This document shows positions 36,712 to 49,640 of a DNA stretch of 64,000 bases, piece after piece (position 1 is the first letter of the stretch; each line of letters starts with the position of its first letter). The notes beneath the pieces are model-generated. The model was given only the letters and a program-made list of their open reading frames with translations. It was not told the DNA's origin and made no database searches. Position numbers and translations under genes: made by a program. The DNA is from Butyriboletus loyo (Eukaryota; Basidiomycota; Agaricomycetes; Boletales; Boletaceae): contig JBBPSI010000023.1 of NCBI GenBank assembly GCA_038093515.1, positions 1 through 64,000 of the forward strand, read 5' to 3'.

Positions 36712-38380
36712 ATGCATCTTCAGCATTTCCATAGGTAAACGTGATGACTTCCATTACGCATTCGCGTGCTGACTCGCATTCGCTTTAGATCCAATATCCC
36801 AAGGGGTACATCGAACTGCCAATCCCCCGACCCTGCAGATACCCTAACGGACCGTTTGAACACACTTCTCAACTCTTCTGGTCCAGGCTATACTCTCAGT
36901 CTTTGTCCCAGTCAACAATACTTCATCACTGCTCCGCTTCTATTCACTGCGCCGAATCAAGAAATTAGCACGGCTGGTTATCCAACCGACTCTACTAGAG
37001 CAACGCTGGTCGTCAATGGCCCGGTGAAAAACGGGACGGGCCAAACTACGGCTGTGGACGGAACATGTGCCAACTGCGATGGTGTAAAGCTACGCCACGT
37101 GCAGGTAACGGATCTCTGATTTGTATCTTCTTCTCACCCCTTGACCGTGATACGCCATCCAGATTAATGGCACACGCCTCGGTGCGCCACCGATTGTATC
37201 CGGGGATGCAAACATCGAAATGGGTGGCCCGAATGCCAACCAGCTCATCGAGTTCGTTCACTCCTTCGATCCGCGGGGCTGGTCCTGTCTCCATCTGATA
37301 CAAGGAAACCTCAACTGCACTAACGCCACCGTACAAAACAACGATATCGGTCCAGCAGGTTCCGAGTCCTTTGGCCAATGGGCAGATGGCATTAGTGTTG
37401 CGTGCCGCAACAGCGTGATAAGAAATAACATGATCAATAACCCCACGGACGGTGGTATTGTCCTCTTCGGATCTCCGGGTACCCGCGTTGAGAATAACAC
37501 GATATGGGTGGAGACAGTACGTTCTTGATATCTCAACTCAACATGGGGGTCCTAAAATGGTAATACCGCAGCAAACCCTTTTGGGGGGCATTAATATGGT
37601 AGATGTTTCACCATTTGAAGGGGACTACGACGGTGTCGTCGTAACCAACAACACTATCGCCGGTGCTTTCGCTTCTCAGCTTCCCCAAGGTTCAGAGACG
37701 AAAGGAACCAATAACTACAGTGCCGTTATCAAGTATGTCCGTTTCCTCACCCCTCTCAACGGTCTCATCTGAATCAATTTAGAATCGCTATCGCTGTCGG
37801 CCCTCGCACCTGGTTCGGCAACGAGTATGGCAACAACGTTAGCACTGGTGGGGTAGTGCAGAACAACCAGCTTACCGGGGCATTTAGCTATGGTATTGCC
37901 TTGAGTTCAGCCACGAATTTTACCGTCAGTAACAACGTTCTCATTGGCAACACTTCATTTATCGGCGAACGTGGCCCGAATTGCACGTCCAACGACCCCA
38001 CCCCATCTCCCGCTGCTTTCGTGATCGACTTGAGTACCGTTCAAAAGTCTACGACACAATTTGACTTCGTGTCAGTGTCAGATGGTGACAGCTTAACTTG
38101 CGTCCTGCCTCCCACTAGCGGTGCTTACTGGCCGTTCGGGGGAAACCCTAACTCCAATGGTTCGCCAGTCAGCCCTCCTGAGGCAGCTCCAACGAGTTCG
38201 TCATCAGGTGGCATGACGGCGGGCACGACGGCAGGAATTATCATTGGCGCCATCGCAGCTGTGCTCTTGGTGGCAGCCGTAACCTGGTATGTGCGGAAAT
38301 GGACCATAAAGCGGATACCCCCGGCTAGGTCGTACCCTAGATATCCGCGAAATTCCTATGCAGCTCATGTTTGGAACTAG
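36712..38380 (+). CDS. right-handed beta-helix protein with C-terminal membrane anchor
   Basis: Pectin-lyase-like fold protein, probably at the cell surface. Seen: repeated Asn-rich coils typical of parallel beta-helices (NATVQNNDIGPAG; NSVIRNNMINNPTDGGIVLF; RVENNTIWVET; YDGVVVTNNTIAGAF; NFTVSNNVLIGNT), many NxS/T sites, and a C-terminal hydrophobic segment (GIIIGAIAAVLLVAAVTWYV) followed by basic residues and a short cytoplasmic tail ending YAAHVWN. The active-site residues of pectate lyases are not evident, so an enzymatic role is unproven. The start is unsure: splicing MHLQHFH (36712) to SNIPRGTSNCQSPDP gives an open frame but no classical signal peptide, so the true first exon may lie elsewhere. 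At least four introns. Confidence 0.75.
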
Positions 38381-39053
38381 AACAATTATAACGTAGTACC
38401 TACTCGATTTACTCATTCGCACGCTGATGCCGGGACAGTACGCACATGCATGAACGGTACACCTCTTTAGATAGTGTTACTTTTACATAAACCATCCGAC
38501 TATGTATCCACGTCCGCATTTCGTGCATTTATGACTGGAAAACACACATTCGGGGCCCGCAAAGCGATATTGTTTTTTGCCTGATCCTGACCAAGTTACC
38601 TGACCAGACTACTGTACCATTCTCACTTCGACAAAACGTCAATCCAGTTCAATGGCTCTCGCACATACCAAACCGATCGGAGGCTACATGCCAACCCTAC
38701 CTTCCGTACTGCTCCCCCATCTGTTATGATTACACGGAGACTCAGGATGGACACGCAGATCGAGCTCCAAAGCATCAGCTATCTGACATTTATTCGGCAG
38801 AGCCAGCAAGTGATGTAATCTGCCCTCCACCGATCACAATCTCTCCTCGACGCTCTCTCTCCACCTGCAAAGCCTGAGAGTCCCGAAATCGACTCAATAT
38901 GACTGGATGTAGTGGATATTGCAGGTATACTCAATTGAGACAAACAGTTGGACATGCTTGGGTGGTGCCATACGATCACTAAGCGTTCTGTGAGAACTGG
39001 CTCGAGAAAGCCCGCGTGGAGTGCGAAGAGGAGAAAGGTGGACGCGAGGGTGG
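38381..39053. other. intergenic, no clear gene
   Basis: Contains the 3' flank of the beta-helix gene. A minus-strand frame through 38894-39053 may be the tail of the membrane-protein fragment to its right; nothing else is supported. Confidence 0.4.
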
Positions 39054-39493
39054 CTACGACGATAAGGTGACTCGAATGGACGTAGCACGAGAATGACTTT
39101 GTGTAAAAACATGGTTTGGGCGATGAGGAGGGGAAAGCCTCGCCAGGTGGCAGTCACAGAGGGGCAGACGAGGAAAAGCGTGAGGGTAGTGGGAAGACGT
39201 ACCTGAAGAGGAAGCCAAAGAGGAGGGCTTCGGCATTAGCTTGACGGATCTCCGAGGGCGGACTTGGGATTGGAGTGGTGCTGGGCCGGATGGACGCAGT
39301 ACTTGTGATAACGAAGAGGAGGGCGTAGATAGGCATGATGACGCCCATGGAGGCGAGTTGGGAGAGGACGCGGACGGGGGCATGCGGAAGGGAATAAACG
39401 GCGATTGCGCGCGGCTTAGAGGAAGGGAATCGACGCGACGACACCTACGACCGAAAAGAGCGCGACGAGGAGGGGATGGTAGGCAGAGTCCAT
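39054..39493 (-). pseudogene. fragment of a hydrophobic membrane protein
   Basis: An ATG at 39493 starts a hydrophobic peptide (MDSAYHPLLVALFSVVGVV). The natural continuation is in a neighbouring frame: LPHAPVRVLSQLASMGVIMP then IYALLFVITSTASI and ANAEALLFGFLF, followed by a good donor (AG|GTACGT, about 39200) and another hydrophobic exon (TATWRGFPLLIAQTMFL). I see no intron long enough to join the first two parts, so a frameshift is likely. It resembles small multi-pass proteins sometimes found beside fungal terpenoid genes, but no terpenoid genes are here and that comparison is only an impression. Confidence 0.35.
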
Positions 39494-40718
39494 GAGGCGA
39501 ATGGTGTCATGGTCATGGTTTGTGGTTTGTACATGTCACCACCGGTACAAATAAACGTCCCAAGCATTGCAAGCAAGGGAATCATTGCGGTATGCAACCT
39601 TTCAAATCGCCACGCGACGACAGACAAGAACCAATATACGTCCTCATCTTGAGAAGAAACTAGAACCATTACACACATCGTGTCAGTCGGAGGGACTGCA
39701 GCGGCTGACTTTAGAACCTAGGTCACCGAATGGATCATCATGGCGGCTATCAAAGACAGTAAGGGTTGGTCAGTTAGCGGAATCTCGTGACTGCATTCGA
39801 ACCTACAAGAGACTTGTTTTGCGCCCTATCTTACTGGAGCTGTTCAGGCCTTTGATGATACCAACCGGTTTTTTTTGGAAAGACTGAGGAAAACACAACT
39901 TCTGTTGTGCATGTCACGGATGCAGCTACTCGCGGCCGTAGGGACTCCAGCGGATGGAGGTGTCGATGCGCTGGAGACAGTGTGACCAAAGCAAGACAGC
40001 CGCCTGAGCGCTCCGACGCTTCATCATTGAAAAATGTTACAGTGCAAACTTGATCGCAGTGATCCTGTGCTTACAGTTAATATTGGCGATCATGCAACTT
40101 TATGTTCGGCACCAATCTCCAACTCAGTTAGACACTAGAGTAACTGTGCAACCCAGTACGATGCGATAAGCGGTGTGCGCAGAGTATAACTGACATATTG
40201 GGCTTGGATTTCAGTCGCAGAGAAGGTACTGGAGAGATTGCGTCAGAGTTGTGCAGATGCAGCCCATCAAAGCTGACTGGGTGAGAGCGTAACACTCAAA
40301 TCGACAAGGGGCAAGTCAATCATTCTCACTGGAATCATTGACCATGTTATACCTAGTAGCAAATACTATCAGGACCGTTCGGATCCGGTGAAATGAACAG
40401 CTTACTACCTTCCGATTCGTTCCGAAGCCAAACTGCAGAGACTAAGAATTGACCGAACTGCGAGAACGGTCGGGCCAAACCGCAATTTTCTGAATGATTT
40501 TTATCAAGCGAGTCTTTTGTTTCGGTCTGCCGCATCAGTGTTAGCGATATTGTCAATGTCAACTAGTACTAGTACTAGCTGCTGTTATATTCGGGTGCCA
40601 GTGTTGACTAAGCAAAACTCGGTGGCGGGCACTCGGGAGAAGTCTCAGCTGACTTCGACCACTACCCCCACATTCGCATCCTCCAAGTTCCTTAGTCCTT
40701 TCATTTTTCGCAGCAGAA
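39494..40718. other. 1.2-kb gene-poor stretch
   Basis: No frame carries a recognisable motif. A short direct repeat of ACTAGT-type units lies at 40561-40578. The right end holds the poly(A) polymerase promoter. Confidence 0.5.
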
Positions 40719-43371
<2,653 letters not shown>

Positions 43372-44052
43372 AAAACGCGACGTTCGTAGTCCTGGTCATG
43401 GGCCTCGCAAGTCTATGTCCTCAAGAAGGCATACGCCCAAGGTTCCTCTCATCGATCGTTGGCCTTGCCTTGTTGCGGAATCGTGGCATTTTTGAGACAT
43501 CTGTCTCGTACACCAACTTGTCAATTGATACAGTCTTAGCTGTTGCTCTGTTCCCTTTCTTTGTATTTATTCACTCTTCTTTTCTACAGGAATTTTCCCG
43601 AAAACGAGACATTAGATGGATTTAGGTGCATTGCCACTCAAACACGGTATAACTAGGGGATGGGACCAACAGGACGGTTCCCTTTCGTCCTTCGTTGCCC
43701 TCATCTCTTCCCACCCTTTTTTTCCGTCCAGACTTTGTTCTTTTCTTGTTCTGCTTGGTTCCGCGATCGTGTTTCGTTTCTAACGCCTGTTCGTTTCGCT
43801 GGTATTCGTCTCCATTTCTCGAGTGGTCCCAGTCCACACACATCCCATCGTTGTATTACAGCGTTTCATGTCCCATAAACGCCTCCCAATAGCCCGAAAC
43901 AAAACTTGTATCGTAATTTACGCATGAACTATAAATATTCTGCGACGTGGATTGTGAGGGCCCGAACGGTGGCTAAGAAAGCGAAACGAGCAAGATCTGT
44001 CCTTATGTGAAAAAGAGCTATGCCAGATAGAAATACGAGAGTGCGACGACCA
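43372..44052. other. intergenic, no gene seen
   Basis: Convergent spacer between poly(A) polymerase and the unrecognised gene on the minus strand. It is T/C-rich around 43550-43760. No supported coding frame. Confidence 0.5.
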
Positions 44053-45690
44053 CTATCGATCGTTGACAGACTCTTCCGTGTCGTCGACACTCACGTTCGG
44101 CGCCAGCCGAGACACCCGCCGACGGTTCGGCGTGAGGGGCATCAACGTCGACTCAAACGTCGGAGGGTCATCTAATTGGCGGGTGGCGAGGATGATCTTG
44201 TTGCCGACCGATTCAAAGTTGAGATCTGCGCCAATCTTGAAGTCGTCTGATTTCCAGACACGTTAGTAAACGTAGGATTGGTTGGGTTCAGTGGCGTAGG
44301 GCGGCAGCGGGAGATGCGGAGTACCCGTGTGTGGTGTTCGGAGCCAGAAACGGAGTCGGTGGCTTGCGCCAGGGGGGACCGAAGGGACGGGAATGGAGCT
44401 GTGTGACACGGTCCGAGTCGGCCCATAAGTATGATATGATATTAATTATGGGAAGGGAAAAGACTTGCTAGATGAGAAAGGAAACGAATTTGGGATCGCA
44501 ATAGAGCCTCAGATGGTAATTCTGAAAGAGCGTTCTGCCCGCTCCGCCAGCATCGTAATCGAGCGAGAGCGCGTAAACACCGGATTCGATGGGTTTCCAT
44601 CTATGTCATGGAGATATAGATATAGATATATCAGCGTGAGAGGAGGTGGGAAAAAGGTGGACGAGACCTGACGATGAAGCTGACGTGTGCACGTCCAACG
44701 ATGGCTTGGTAGATCAACATGTATCGGGTCGCGTTTCGGAGAAAGGCAAAGGAGGCATCAGCGATGGCTCTAAAGTCGGGGTCTTCGCCGAACCAGAGGT
44801 CTTTTTCCCCAAATATGCGATGATCAACGCCCGCGGTGCGTAGCCAGACTCGAAGATGGAAAAGAGAACCTGTCGGGAGGCTGGTTCTTGGGGGAAACGC
44901 GCTGTTGATGGGGTGTGCGATCAGTCGCGCGTTCGTGGGGGGTGAAAAGGGCCGATCGGCATTTACAAAACGACAAAGTCTAATCCGCGGGGGTTGATGG
45001 TGAGTCTCATGGTAACAGGTTTGGAGATTGCGCGTTCGACGTGGCCGAGTTTCATGTAGAGAGAGAAGATGTAATGATTTGGTCGGCCTGACTCTGACTC
45101 TACCCTGGAACGTGTTTGTGAGTCGTTCGACATAGACAAAGATGAGACTTACAAGATGAAGACCTCCAGATGAGCGTTTCCCGCAAAGAGATTGTAGGTG
45201 TATGTAAATGTCTCATGACGTTCCATCTGAAGGAACGACCGGCTTGGAGGAGGTGCTGTGAGATTTATATTATTAGACGCGAAAGGGTACGGACTGCGAA
45301 GTGGAAGACGGTAACGGAAGTTCTGAAGGCAGTCCACTAGTATGATGGAGAGACCTATCGCCGCACGCAAGGCGAGATCAACACGGGAAACACCAATCAG
45401 AAACGAAATGAAAGCACGGACGATCCTCACAAGGTACCCGTTCTCAGGCTGGGGTCCTTGCTCACTGGCTCATAGGCGGGGAGGACAGACTCGACATCTG
45501 CTGCGTCTGTGCGAGCATCTATACTGGCGGCATCTTGACGAATGACCTGCCATATTCCTGGGAGAACGTTAGCTTGATCCAGGGTGAATTCTGACGAGGA
45601 GAGAGATGAGTCGCGGAGCAGAGTTCGGACGACCAGTTCGTCACTTTCAAGTTCTTTCCTTCCGCGGTGCAAGGGAGATGTCGAAAGACG
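44053..45690 (-). CDS. unrecognised protein with an internal repeat
   Basis: Not recognised. Joining exons gives a continuous protein: VLPGIWQVIRQDAASIDART, VDCLQNFRYRLPLRSPYPFA, TFTYTYNLFAGNAHLEVFIL, HYIFSLYMKLGHVERAISKP, PTGSLFHLRVWLRTAGVDHR then DLWFGEDPDFRAIADASFAF, WKPIESGVYALSLDYDAGGA then LFQNYHLRLYCDPKFVSFLI, PPGASHRLRFWLRTPHTDDF then KIGADLNFESVGNKIILATR, and a C-terminus ending TEESVNDR (TAG at 44053). The two HxLRxWLRT..D(D/L)(W)F segments are repeats, consistent with a tandem beta-sandwich protein. One intron (44399-44468) has a GC donor (TA|GCAAGT) and AG acceptor. The next (44247-44324) contains a CTAAC branch point, which explains an apparent in-frame TAA. The start codon is upstream of 45690 and unresolved. 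Confidence 0.65.
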
Positions 45691-46039
45691 CGCTCAGAAC
45701 GTGGAATTTAGTAGGGTTCGCTGTGCACGTAGCACTAATAATAGTCAGTGACTTGGAGTGGCAAGCCAGATCATGATCATAACACAAGTGCTGTCAAGTT
45801 CATCGGCTCGCACTGCATATACACCAGATCGGTGCTCTCCTCAAACGGCTCGAAGCTTCCGACACCAGTGTAGCTTGCTCGCCGTCGTTACATCTAACAT
45901 CAGACGAATTCATTAAATCATCTTCCGCTCCAAAGTATCAGTACTGCATCGATCTGTCAATTATTTCATAGCACCACTACCAGCGACGTCGCGGACTGGT
46001 ACTGTACATCCAAAACGCACTAAAGATGGGGTATTTAGC
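45691..46039. other. divergent spacer, start of minus gene unresolved
   Basis: Lies between the unresolved 5' end of the minus-strand gene and GatB. It may contain a missing first exon of the former; none was identified. Confidence 0.4.
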
Positions 46040-48231
46040 ATGCAATGTCCAAATCGGTACTTGGCAGCTAAATTATTACTCATTCAAGAAAGGAAACCCT
46101 CCTTGATGATTGTCCGCCAGTGTCCATGGCGCGCTCGACAGGTGCAGCAATTCTGGAGACCGCTCGACTTTAGAAGTCTACATAGAGAACGCGCAATACG
46201 CGAGGACAAGCGATGGCCTGGCTGGGAGGTTGTCGTAGGTATCGAAGTCCATGCTCAGATCAAGTCACGGAGAAAACTGTTTTCTGGTCAGTATGAAGCA
46301 CTTCCGGAACTCTTTCCCTCATTCGACATGCAGATGCGCTGACTTGCAAGCCTGGGGAAAAACCCAACTCGTTCGTCACCTTCTATGATGCTGCGTTGCC
46401 CGGGACACTGCCAGTGAGTGACGTGTTTGCCTCAGCTTGTCAGTCACATCTTATGCAGACACGCAGACATTAAACCCCAAATGCGCCGAACTCGCCGTCC
46501 GAACTGCTATTGCACTGAACTCACAAATCCAGCCACGCTCGGCATTCGATAGGAAACACTACTTCTATTCTGATCTACCCGCGGGATATCAAATCACGCA
46601 GCGCTATGGTGAGTGTGATACGCCTTTGCTTTGTAAATTTATCTACGGGTCGCCTATAATATGTTCTGGGTAGCGCCGTTGGCGAAAGGTGGTTACTTGG
46701 ACTTGTCGCGTGGTGACATCCGGATTGGAATCACCCAGATACAACTGGAACAGGTCTGCAACGCGTCTCGACGCGTTCAACACGAATTCTCACCACGCAT
46801 TTCATTATCAGGATACCGCCAAGTCGATATTTGATCTACGTCGTCGTATCACTCAGGTCGACCTCAACCGAGCGGGTTCGGGGCTGATGGAAATCGTTTC
46901 TGAACCGGATATGAGGTATGTCTTACAGTCAAGTCGAAATCCAGATTTTGTAAATTGGGTGCCTTTTTTGTGTTTCAAGATCTCCAGAAGAGGCAGGCGA
47001 TTATGTTCGCACTCTCCAAGCCATGCTTAGGGCTGTAGGGGCTAGCGACGGCAGCATGGAGCTCGTGAGTACATCGCTCACGCATCCTTCCCCGTGTGAT
47101 GATGTATCTTAGGGTTCGCTCCGATGTGACGTGAACGTATCCGTGAATAAACATGGACATCCCCTGGGGACGCGATGCGAAATTAAGAACCTCAATAGCA
47201 TCAAGTTCATAATGGTAGCAATCAGTACGACCCTTCTCGTTCCTACTCCAGACGCAGATCTTGACATGACGCTTAGCATCCGAAGTCTTTCGTCATATCA
47301 ACCTCCTCGAAAGCGGTCGAAACGTACCTCAAGAGACGCGCGGGTTCGACGAGGCCAAGGCGGAGACATTCAAGCTGAGAAGTAAAGAGGACTCTCCGGA
47401 TTATAGGTACATGCCAGACCCCAATCTTCCACCACTTCTCCTGTCTCCCGTTCGTATCCCTTTCTTCCACGTTCATTATGCATTCAATCCCGGTTTTTAG
47501 GAGTACATAGATTGCGTTCAGAGATCTATGCCGGAACTCCCTCAAGAGACACGTGCACGATTAACGGGCATATGTTTGACTGAACAAGAAGCAGAGGTAC
47601 TCATGGCTGTGGACGCTGGACGGGAGGTCCGCTTTGACGGTGAACCTGCCAAAGGAGCTGTCCAGTACTTTGACCGCCTTTCCCAAGGACGATCCGCAAA
47701 GGCGGCCGTGAACTGGTATGTATGCGTTCAAGCATCGTATTCAGCCTTGTGTTCTGAGGTCGAGTTAGGATGATACACGAGCTCCTTGGTCAACTCGCCG
47801 CTCGTAAGGAAACGTTTAGCGACAATCCCGTCTCGGTAGAACAGATGGGCGAGTTGGTCGATATGGTGCAGTCCGGGAAGATTACAGGTGCTTACCTTGG
47901 TATTTGTTATACGAGCATTGTTCATCCATCATCTCTAGGGACATCGGGAAAAGCCTTGTTACGTCAAATGGTCACTTCACGCTCGACAGTTTCCCCTTCA
48001 ATACTGGCAAAAGAGTTGGGTCTGCTGGCGGTATCCGACGATGACGGGTCCCTCTTGAAGAATTGGTGTTTGCAGGCAATCGAGAGACTTCCTGAAGAAG
48101 TTCGGAAAGTGAGGGATGGGAATCTGAAAGTCATGAATCGGATAATGGGCAAAGTCATGCAATTGAGTGGAGGAAGGGTGAAGGCGGGCGATGTGAGGGA
48201 GATGCTGGAGGATCTGCTCCGGAAATCCTGA
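46040..48231 (+). CDS. PET112: mitochondrial glutamyl-tRNA(Gln) amidotransferase subunit B (GatB)
   Basis: Subunit of the GatCAB/GatFAB enzyme that converts Glu-tRNA(Gln) to Gln-tRNA(Gln) in mitochondria. Seen: an Arg-rich N-terminus suited to mitochondrial import ([17 protein letters not shown]), then [120 protein letters not shown] then [21 protein letters not shown], and a C-terminal YqeY/GatB helical domain ending [12 protein letters not shown]. These cover the family from end to end. The first in-frame ATG is 46040; an internal one at 46106 would give the more typical presequence. About ten short introns. Confidence 0.92.
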
Positions 48232-48318
48232 GGCCACTCGACGAAACGCAACAGTTTGTTTCCGTGCACGTCGCCGATGATATACTTTACATCTTGTTCT
48301 TCTACTACATGCTGCAGA

Positions 48319-49419
48319 TCAACCTCCAGACTCCAACTTTGCCACTTCTACCTTTGTTTTCAGTCCCCTCCATCGCGTGCCAGCGCCGACTTTTTGACTC
48401 GCATCGACCGGCATTTCCGTAAGGATCTTTGCGATGAAATTGACATCCGTGAGAGGAGTCAAGTCGTTGCGTCTAGGTAGTTGCTGTCGGATCCTTATGT
48501 GAGAGACATATCTACGAGCGGCTGGTATGACATACGCGTTTCACCCGATCATATGGTGCCTCCCATCCACTCAGTTGTCGCACGACGATTGGCGAGCTAG
48601 ATGCGAAAGAATGGAATATCCGTGTATCGTGTATTCGAAAGAGGACATTATCCACGCGTAGCATAAATCGCGCGAGGATAAAGATACAAGTGGGCATGAC
48701 GCGCTTCACGAGGATATCAGCTTACCACGGCAATGCGATTCGGAAGCATACTGACTATTCTGACAAGTAAGTGAGACGATCCGTTATCGTGCAACTCGTC
48801 TTCGAACAGCGGTACTTCTGCGTAGAACAGGATTGGGTCTGGTCTGGTGAGTTCAGAGAGGGGGATCGTGTGAGCGGGATCGTCGGGATCGGCGTCTGCC
48901 CATATCTCTGAATCGGATGACGTTTCGGATGACCCGTCGAGGCGAGGGTGATGTCCGGGATATGTCGTCGTGTACGTCCAATCGTATGGTTTAGCCGAGA
49001 CGGTAGTGGGAAGTGGTAGGCTTGTACCGGGGTCTGTGCTGGTAGAACGCGCTGAGAGACAGACGAACACGTGTAGACCAAAAAACGATGTCTTACCGGC
49101 TCTTCAACCAAGCGTCTGCATAGCCAACTTTGACGCCGCCATCGCCCTGCTCGAGCTCACCGCCTTTCACGCCGGACAATGCACCCTTGGTATCGAGCGT
49201 GAACTTCCACCCCGAGGGCCGATGATCGAGCGATAGGTAGTTGTTTCCAAACGTCATTTCTGGCAATGGAAATCCGAGCGCGGATTGGAGTGCATCACAC
49301 TCGGACGCGTTGGAGATGGCGCTGGTCGAGGCGGTGATGGTCCAGTCGTAGATTTCGATCGTCCGTGCGTTCGTCGACTCTGATAGCGTGTGCTGCGGAA
49401 CAGCGACAGCTTCAGACAT
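48319..49419 (-). CDS. TIP41: TIP41-like TOR pathway regulator
   Basis: TIP41 family protein, which in yeast binds Tap42 and modulates PP2A-type phosphatase signalling downstream of TOR. Start ATG at 49419 (MSEAVAVPQHT). Seen: IYDWTITASTSAISNASECD, ALGFPLPEMTFGNNYLSLDH, KPYDWTYTTTYPGHHP, a short acidic insert, SELTRPDPILFYAEVPLFED then ELHDNGSSHLLVRI, and ARFMLRVDNVLFRIHDTRIF, all in TIP41 order. The last exon (QLPRRNDLTPLTDVNFIAKI) ends with TGA at 48319. An in-frame extension upstream of 49419 has no ATG. The gene ends 87 bp from the convergent GatB stop and starts 221 bp from the divergent dynein gene. Confidence 0.92.
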
Positions 49420-49640
49420 GACGGGGTCCAGGAAATACACCTCTGCGAGATCAAAAACGCTCTCAGATCTCTTCCCGCGTCGCTGTCCTTGTCGATGACG
49501 AGCCAAACCGGACCTCGTGCGGAGTTTCAACCTTTATTTATTTCAGAAATCGTTATTTTTTTGAATACTTATCTCGTGAATTATTTCCATTAGTGACTCC
49601 CTGCGGCCGCGCAAATATTGTCCTTTCAAGTGCTTGGACG
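49420..49640. promoter_or_regulatory. divergent promoter, TIP41 / dynein light intermediate chain
   Basis: 221-bp spacer between the two start codons, with an AT-rich core (about 49530-49590: TTTATTTATTT..ATTTTTTTG). No specific site is assigned. Confidence 0.45.

Noticed and set aside
36560..36772. Hydrophobic plus-strand frame as signal peptide of the beta-helix protein
   Set aside because: It is T/C-rich leader sequence, and I found no splice that joins it in frame to the beta-helix exon.
44246..44325. In-frame TAA that would make the minus-strand gene a pseudogene
   Set aside because: The TAA lies inside a CTAAC branch point of a 78-bp GT..AG intron (44247-44324); splicing restores the frame.
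49420..49530. N-terminal extension of TIP41
   Set aside because: Open but without ATG; its Arg-rich sequence is not part of the TIP41 family.
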